From Tissierella sp032104385 (GTDB taxonomy: Bacteria > Bacillota > Clostridia > Tissierellales > Tissierellaceae): a stretch of 64,000 nt of DNA. The notes under the pieces were generated by a model. That model saw nothing but the letters and a program-made list of their open reading frames with translations. It was not told the DNA's origin and did not search any database. Position numbers and translations under genes: made by a program. Location of the stretch: the NCBI RefSeq assembly GCF_032104385.1, contig NZ_DAMCHJ010000009.1:1-64000 (forward strand), in the 5' to 3' direction. Shown piece by piece: positions 59,532 to 64,000 of the stretch (position 1 is the first letter of the stretch; the number at the start of each line of letters is the position of its first letter).

Positions 59532-61389
59532 TAATATAAATATATTAAAAGAATTAATTCCAGAGCTCTGGGATGGATTAAAGCAATATGAAGATGAAAA
59601 AAATAGGATCTTGTTTCAAATAAAAGAAACAAGGCGAGGGGATAAAACTCTATCTATAAACAAAGATAATAAAGAAAACTATCTTCATAGTAAGTATGAC
59701 CCCATAAGAGAAGCCAATACAATATTAGAGTCTTATGAAGATATGGATGATGATTTTGGTATTATATTCTATGGGACGGGTTTAGGATATCATATAAAAC
59801 TAGTTTTGGAGAAATATCGAAATATAAGGTATTATATATATGAGCCTATACCAGAATTAATGTATAACTTTCTTTCAAATATTAATCTTAGAGATTTATC
59901 TAAAAGTAAATTAATGGGGATTAGTATTGGGAGAGATAATAATATTGAGGGTCTAAGTAGATTTGTTGATTTAAATAAGGACAAGCTTAAAATAATAGAA
60001 CTTCCTTCACATAAACAAAATTTTCCTGACGAATTTAATAAGTTTAATGAAATATTCTTAGAACTCATTAGGAGTAAGAGAACTCAATTGGTTACAAATT
60101 ATTCATTTCAAAAAAGATGGATAATAAATAGTATGAAAAACTTTAATGAAGTCTTATCTACACCTAATATCCTGATAGAAAAAAAAGGTGAATTCAAAGG
60201 GAAAACAGCTATATTAGTAGCAGCGGGACCATCATTAAACGAAGAAATAGAAAACATTAGATATATAAAAGAAAATGGATTAGCCCATATATTTAGCGTA
60301 GGTTCGGCTATAAATACTCTTATATATCATAATATTTATCCAGATGCTGCATGTACCTATGACCCTGCATTTGAAAATCAAATGGTATTTGAAATAATAA
60401 AAGAAAAGTGTATAAAAGAAATACCTATGATATTTGGTTCATCTGTAGGATATGAAACTAGAGAAAACTATCCAGGAGACAAATATCATATGATAACTAG
60501 TCAAGACACAGTATCTAGTTATTATTTAAAAAATGAAGATGATAGAGTTATAAATATAGTACAAGATGCACCCTCTATAGCAGTAGTTACTATTCAGATA
60601 TTATATGAGTTAGGATTTAGCCGTATATTATTAGTAGGGCAAAACTTAGGATATAGGGGCAAAGAGCAATATTCAAAGGGGATCTCCTATGGTAGTGATC
60701 TTACTGAAGAGGAACTAGAAAAAGGGATAAAAGTGAAAGATGTATATGGAAATGAAATATTAACAAATGAAGGATTTAACTTCATGAGACAGCAAATAGA
60801 ACATTATATAAAACAACTTCCAAATATAAAAGTAATAAATACTACTAAAGGTGGAGCTCATGTAGAAGGAGCAGATTTTATAGAGCTTAAAGAGGTAATA
60901 GATAATTGTTTAAAAGAAAAAATAGTAGAAGATAATTGGTTAGATGGAAATAAAACTATATACGATAAAGAATACTTAGATTTTAAGTCCAAAAATATGG
61001 ATAAGGCTTATAGCAGGGTTTCAAAAATAAATAAAGAATATAAAGACATATTAAATAAGATAGAGAGGGCAATAAACAATAGAAATTTTTCTCAAGCAGA
61101 AAAGTTATATATAAAGCTTGATAAAGAGTTAATAAAGATAGAAAACAATGATTACTATAAGACATTTATATTACCTATGAATAGAGTTCAGTATAAAATA
61201 TTGGTAGATAGTATAGACATCCTAAATTATATAAGAGACCCTTATGAAAAAGGTAGAAAAATAGTAGAAAGCTTTAGAAACTTTATAGATATATGTACTG
61301 AAGATATGCAAATGATAGAGCCTATTTATAAGGAAATGAAAGAAGTTATATCAAATTATACTAAATCTTCTTTAGAGAAAGGAGAATAA
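59518..61389 (+). CDS. maf: Motility-associated factor (Maf) flagellin glycosyltransferase
   Basis: 623 residues with the MptE-like/DUF115 core at about 225-400 (KTAILVAAGPSLNEEIENI, CTYDPAFENQ, ILLVGQNLGYRG) and flanking helical regions typical of Maf proteins. Maf enzymes move nonulosonic acids such as pseudaminic or legionaminic acid onto Ser/Thr of flagellin. It starts inside the gene before it and is followed after one base by the LegB-type dehydratase. Substrate sugar inferred from those neighbours. Confidence 0.92.
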   Translation: MILTDNINILKELIPELWDGLKQYEDEKNRILFQIKETRRGDKTLSINKDNKENYLHSKYDPIREANTILESYEDMDDDFGIIFYGTGLGYHIKLVLEKYRNIRYYIYEPIPELMYNFLSNINLRDLSKSKLMGISIGRDNNIEGLSRFVDLNKDKLKIIELPSHKQNFPDEFNKFNEIFLELIRSKRTQLVTNYSFQKRWIINSMKNFNEVLSTPNILIEKKGEFKGKTAILVAAGPSLNEEIENIRYIKENGLAHIFSVGSAINTLIYHNIYPDAACTYDPAFENQMVFEIIKEKCIKEIPMIFGSSVGYETRENYPGDKYHMITSQDTVSSYYLKNEDDRVINIVQDAPSIAVVTIQILYELGFSRILLVGQNLGYRGKEQYSKGISYGSDLTEEELEKGIKVKDVYGNEILTNEGFNFMRQQIEHYIKQLPNIKVINTTKGGAHVEGADFIELKEVIDNCLKEKIVEDNWLDGNKTIYDKEYLDFKSKNMDKAYSRVSKINKEYKDILNKIERAINNRNFSQAEKLYIKLDKELIKIENNDYYKTFILPMNRVQYKILVDSIDILNYIRDPYEKGRKIVESFRNFIDICTEDMQMIEPIYKEMKEVISNYTKSSLEKGE

Positions 61390-61390
61390 T

Positions 61391-62371
61391 ATGAAAAAGG
61401 TTTTAGTTACAGGATCAGATGGCTTTATTGGTAGCCATTTAGTAGAAGATTTACTTAAACAAGGGCATAAAGTAAGAGCTTTTGTGTATTACAACTCTTT
61501 CAACTCATGGGGATGGCTTGACACATTACCTAAAAAAATTATAAATGAAATAGAAATATTCACAGGTGACATTAGAGATCCCAATGGAGTAAGAGAATCC
61601 ATGAAGGGAATAGAAGAGGTATATCATCTAGCAGCTTTAATAGCTATACCCTTTAGTTATCATTCACCAGATTCCTATGTAGATACAAATATAAAGGGGA
61701 CATTAAATGTATTACAAGCTGCAAGAGATTTAGGGACAAGTAGAATACTTGTAACATCGACATCAGAAGTATATGGTACAGCTCAATATGTACCCATAGA
61801 TGAAAAACATCCTTATCAGGGGCAGTCACCATATTCTGCAACAAAGATTGGTGCAGATAGAATAGCAGAGTCTTTTTATAGAAGTTTTGATATGCCTATT
61901 ACAATAGTGAGACCCTTCAATACATATGGTCCAAGGCAATCAGCTAGAGCAGTTATACCTACAATAATTACACAATTATTAGCAGGGAAAGAAGAGATTA
62001 AACTAGGCTCATTAACTCCAACAAGAGATTTTAATTATGTAAAAGATACTGTACAAGGATTTATTGAAATAGCAAAGTCTACTAATACAATAGGAGAAGA
62101 AATCAACATTGCAACACAGCAAGAAATATCTATTGGTGAACTTGCACAAGAATTAATTAATCAAATTAATCCTAATGTTAAGATAATATGTGAAGAAGAA
62201 AGATTAAGGCCAGAAAAGTCAGAAGTAAATAGATTACTTGGTTCTAACGAAAAGATAAAAAGAATAACAAATTGGAAACCAAATTATACTTTAGAGCAAG
62301 GATTATCTGAAACCATAGAATGGATAGAAAACAATTTGGATAAATATAAAATGGATATATATAATATTTAG
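61391..62371 (+). CDS. legB: NAD-dependent 4,6-dehydratase (LegB type)
   Basis: 326-residue extended short-chain dehydrogenase. NAD-binding GSDGFIGSH near 8-16, catalytic TSTSEVYG near 120 and YSATK near 149. The LegB type acts on a nucleotide-linked GlcNAc in legionaminic acid synthesis; other sugar dehydratases of this superfamily are possible. ATG 61391 follows AAAGGAGAA. The LegC-type aminotransferase 12 bp downstream supports the assignment. Confidence 0.88.
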   Translation: MKKVLVTGSDGFIGSHLVEDLLKQGHKVRAFVYYNSFNSWGWLDTLPKKIINEIEIFTGDIRDPNGVRESMKGIEEVYHLAALIAIPFSYHSPDSYVDTNIKGTLNVLQAARDLGTSRILVTSTSEVYGTAQYVPIDEKHPYQGQSPYSATKIGADRIAESFYRSFDMPITIVRPFNTYGPRQSARAVIPTIITQLLAGKEEIKLGSLTPTRDFNYVKDTVQGFIEIAKSTNTIGEEINIATQQEISIGELAQELINQINPNVKIICEEERLRPEKSEVNRLLGSNEKIKRITNWKPNYTLEQGLSETIEWIENNLDKYKMDIYNI

Positions 62372-62382
62372 GGGCGATAAAA

Positions 62383-63546
62383 ATGAGTAGATTTATTCCA
62401 TTATCAGTACCAAATTTAAAGGGAAAAGAATTAGAATATGTAACAAAGGCAGTAGAAACAGAGTGGGTGTCTACAGGTGGAGAATATATTAATGAATTTG
62501 AGAGAAATATTGCAGGATACCTCAAGGTTGAAAGAGCTGTTGCATGCCAATCTGGCACAGCTGGGATTCATTTAGCATTAAAGATTTTAGGAGTGGAAGG
62601 CGGTGATGAAGTAATAGTGCCTACTCTTACCTTTATTGCAGCAGTTAATCCAGTTAGATACCTAGGAGCAGAACCAATATTTATGGATTGTGATGATACT
62701 CTAAATATGGATTTGGATAAGCTTGAAGAGTTCTGTGGAAAAGAATGCAGTATGACAGATGATGGGCTAATTAACAAGAAAACAGGAAAAGCAATTAAAG
62801 CTTTAGTTATAGTCCATATATTTGGCAATATGGTAAATATGGAAAGACTTATAGATATAGCTGAAAAATACAAGCTGAAGGTAGTAGAAGATTCAACAGA
62901 AGCTTTAGGAACATATTCAACAGAAGGTAGATATAAAGGTAAGTTTGCAGGAACTATAGGTGATTTTGGAGTGTATTCCTTTAACGGAAATAAAATAATA
63001 ACTACTGGTGGAGGAGGAATGTTAGTAGCTAAAGATAAAAATCTAATTGATAAAGCGAAATATCTCTCCACCCAGGCAAAAGATGATGAATTATACTATA
63101 TTCACCATGAGGTTGGATTTAACTATAGAATGACAAATTTACAAGCTGCACTGGGAATTGCACAATTAGAGCAGTTAGAAGGTTTTATTAAAATTAAGAT
63201 GGAAAATTATAATCTGTATAAACAAGAAATTGATAAAATGAAAGGAGCGTCAATTCTTGACTTTAATAAAAATACAAGATCAAATCATTGGTTTTATTCA
63301 TTATTGATAGACAAAGAAAAATATGGACTTAGTAGAGATGAACTATTAAATAAGTTAAATGAAAGTAAAATCCAAACAAGACCAATATGGGGATTAATTC
63401 ATGAGCAAAAACCATATAGAAACAATCAATCATACCGAATAGAAAAAGCCAATTACTATATAGATAGAATATTAAATATTCCTTGTAGCACAAGTCTTAC
63501 AGAAGAAGATGTAAAATATGTTTGTGATATTTTGAGAGAATTATAA
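62383..63546 (+). CDS. legC: Sugar aminotransferase (LegC family)
   Basis: 387-residue PLP enzyme of the DegT/DnrJ/EryC1 fold that puts an amino group on the 4-keto sugar made by LegB. PLP lysine in YSFNGNKIITTGGGGM near 201, CQSGTAGIHLALK near 56 and the conserved EDSTEALG near 172. A LegC-type length and N-terminus (FIPLSVPNLKGKE). ATG follows AGGGGCGATA. Confidence 0.9.
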   Translation: MSRFIPLSVPNLKGKELEYVTKAVETEWVSTGGEYINEFERNIAGYLKVERAVACQSGTAGIHLALKILGVEGGDEVIVPTLTFIAAVNPVRYLGAEPIFMDCDDTLNMDLDKLEEFCGKECSMTDDGLINKKTGKAIKALVIVHIFGNMVNMERLIDIAEKYKLKVVEDSTEALGTYSTEGRYKGKFAGTIGDFGVYSFNGNKIITTGGGGMLVAKDKNLIDKAKYLSTQAKDDELYYIHHEVGFNYRMTNLQAALGIAQLEQLEGFIKIKMENYNLYKQEIDKMKGASILDFNKNTRSNHWFYSLLIDKEKYGLSRDELLNKLNESKIQTRPIWGLIHEQKPYRNNQSYRIEKANYYIDRILNIPCSTSLTEEDVKYVCDILREL

Positions 63547-63563
63547 AGATAGGGGGAAGCCCT

Positions 63564-64000
63564 TTGAGCATACGGGATTTATTTATAAATAAGGATTTAT
63601 CAATTAAAGAAGCTATTAAAAAGCTAGATGAAACAGCAAAAAAAATATTATTAGTAGTTGAAGATAATAAGCTAATAGGTGTACTTACTGATGGAGATAT
63701 TAGAAGATGGATATTAAAAAGTGGAAATTTAAGTGATCCTGTTAGTCTAATTATGATAAAAGAACCAAAATGTATATTTGAAGATGAAATAAAAAACGCA
63801 AAGAAGATTCTTAAAAAACACAGCATAGAAGCTATACCCATTCTAAACAAGGAAAGGGAAGTAATAGATGTTATTTTTTGGAATGATAATTTTAATAAAA
63901 AATTTAAATTTAACAAACTAAGTAATCCAGTAGTAATAATGGCTGGTGGGAAAGGAACTAGATTAGATCCTTATACAAAGATATTACCAAAGCCTTTGAT
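63564..64000 (+). CDS. CBS-domain nucleotidyltransferase (PtmE type), 5' part only
   Basis: Cut by the window end; 145 codons are seen. Two CBS repeats (about 8-62 and 68-115; GVLTDGDIRRWI in the first) are followed by the start of a nucleotidyltransferase domain, VVIMAGGKGTRL, near 122-133. This CBS plus sugar-nucleotidyltransferase architecture is that of PtmE, which makes GDP-sugars in the legionaminic acid pathway. TTG 63564 after AGGGGGAAG. Confidence 0.85.
   Translation, partial: MSIRDLFINKDLSIKEAIKKLDETAKKILLVVEDNKLIGVLTDGDIRRWILKSGNLSDPVSLIMIKEPKCIFEDEIKNAKKILKKHSIEAIPILNKEREVIDVIFWNDNFNKKFKFNKLSNPVVIMAGGKGTRLDPYTKILPKPL

Noticed and set aside
62568..63071. Minus-strand open frame of 167 codons
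   Set aside because: It is antisense to the LegC aminotransferase with low-complexity Ser/Pro/Ile composition and no ribosome binding site.

Overview
The window comes from a low-GC, spore-forming, flagellated Firmicute. The gene content and AT-rich codon use fit an anaerobic Clostridia/Tissierellia-type organism; the species cannot be named from this sequence. Evidence for sporulation is spoIID, spoIIQ and spoIIID. Evidence for motility is two flagellar clusters and a chemoreceptor. Evidence for anaerobic metabolism is a thiolase/CoA-transferase module under a sigma-54 activator and an ATP synthase c subunit with sodium-binding residues. Many genes start with TTG or GTG behind strong Shine-Dalgarno sequences.

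Layout. 1-3262: ABC transporter ATPase and FtsX-type permease. 3425-12290: fba, fsa, glpX, rho, rpmE, a DUF1385 membrane protein, prmC, two half-size chromate transporters, prfA. 12291-14554: an accessory patch with two small secreted or anchored orphan proteins (one frameshifted in a T run) and a ZIP transporter on the minus strand. 14692-19638: Sua5/TsaC, arginine phosphatase, rpiB, upp, tagO/wecA, mnaA/wecB. 19728-23979: sigma-54 activator, a -24/-12 promoter, thiolase, and CoA-transferase A and B. 24179-31234: the complete F-type ATP synthase operon. 31366-39376: ywmB, murA, spoIID, spoIIQ, spoIIID, mbl, flhO, flhP and a rod-binding protein. 39415-44801, minus strand: a large secreted NAGPA-family protein, tRNA-Pro(UGG) and a chemoreceptor. 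45262-49544: a small export-family membrane protein, a SAM-I riboswitch with metK, and recD2. 49550-58742: comFC, yvyF, flgM, flgN, two flgK, flgL, fliW, csrA, an HD-GYP regulator and flagellin. 58902-64000: an orphan, the Maf glycosyltransferase and legionaminic-acid-type sugar genes, the last cut by the window end.

Most of the gene order matches blocks known from Bacillus subtilis (fba-tal-glpX-rho-rpmE; prfA/prmC-ywlC-ywlE-ywlF-upp-mnaA-atp; ywmB-murAA-spoIID-spoIIQ-spoIIID-mbl-flhO-flhP; comFC-yvyF-flgM-flgN-flgK-flgL-fliW-csrA-hag). The unusual material lies between these blocks and in regulatory DNA. It includes four close sigma-28 promoters, one inside a hairpin that hides the flgM ribosome binding site, and a flagellin leader with a CsrA-type GGA hairpin. 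Two long near-perfect palindromes lie in intergenic DNA, one overlapping a sigma-E-like promoter before spoIID. There are three families of dispersed intergenic repeats, one with compensatory changes in its stems. No CRISPR array, phage or insertion-sequence transposase was seen.
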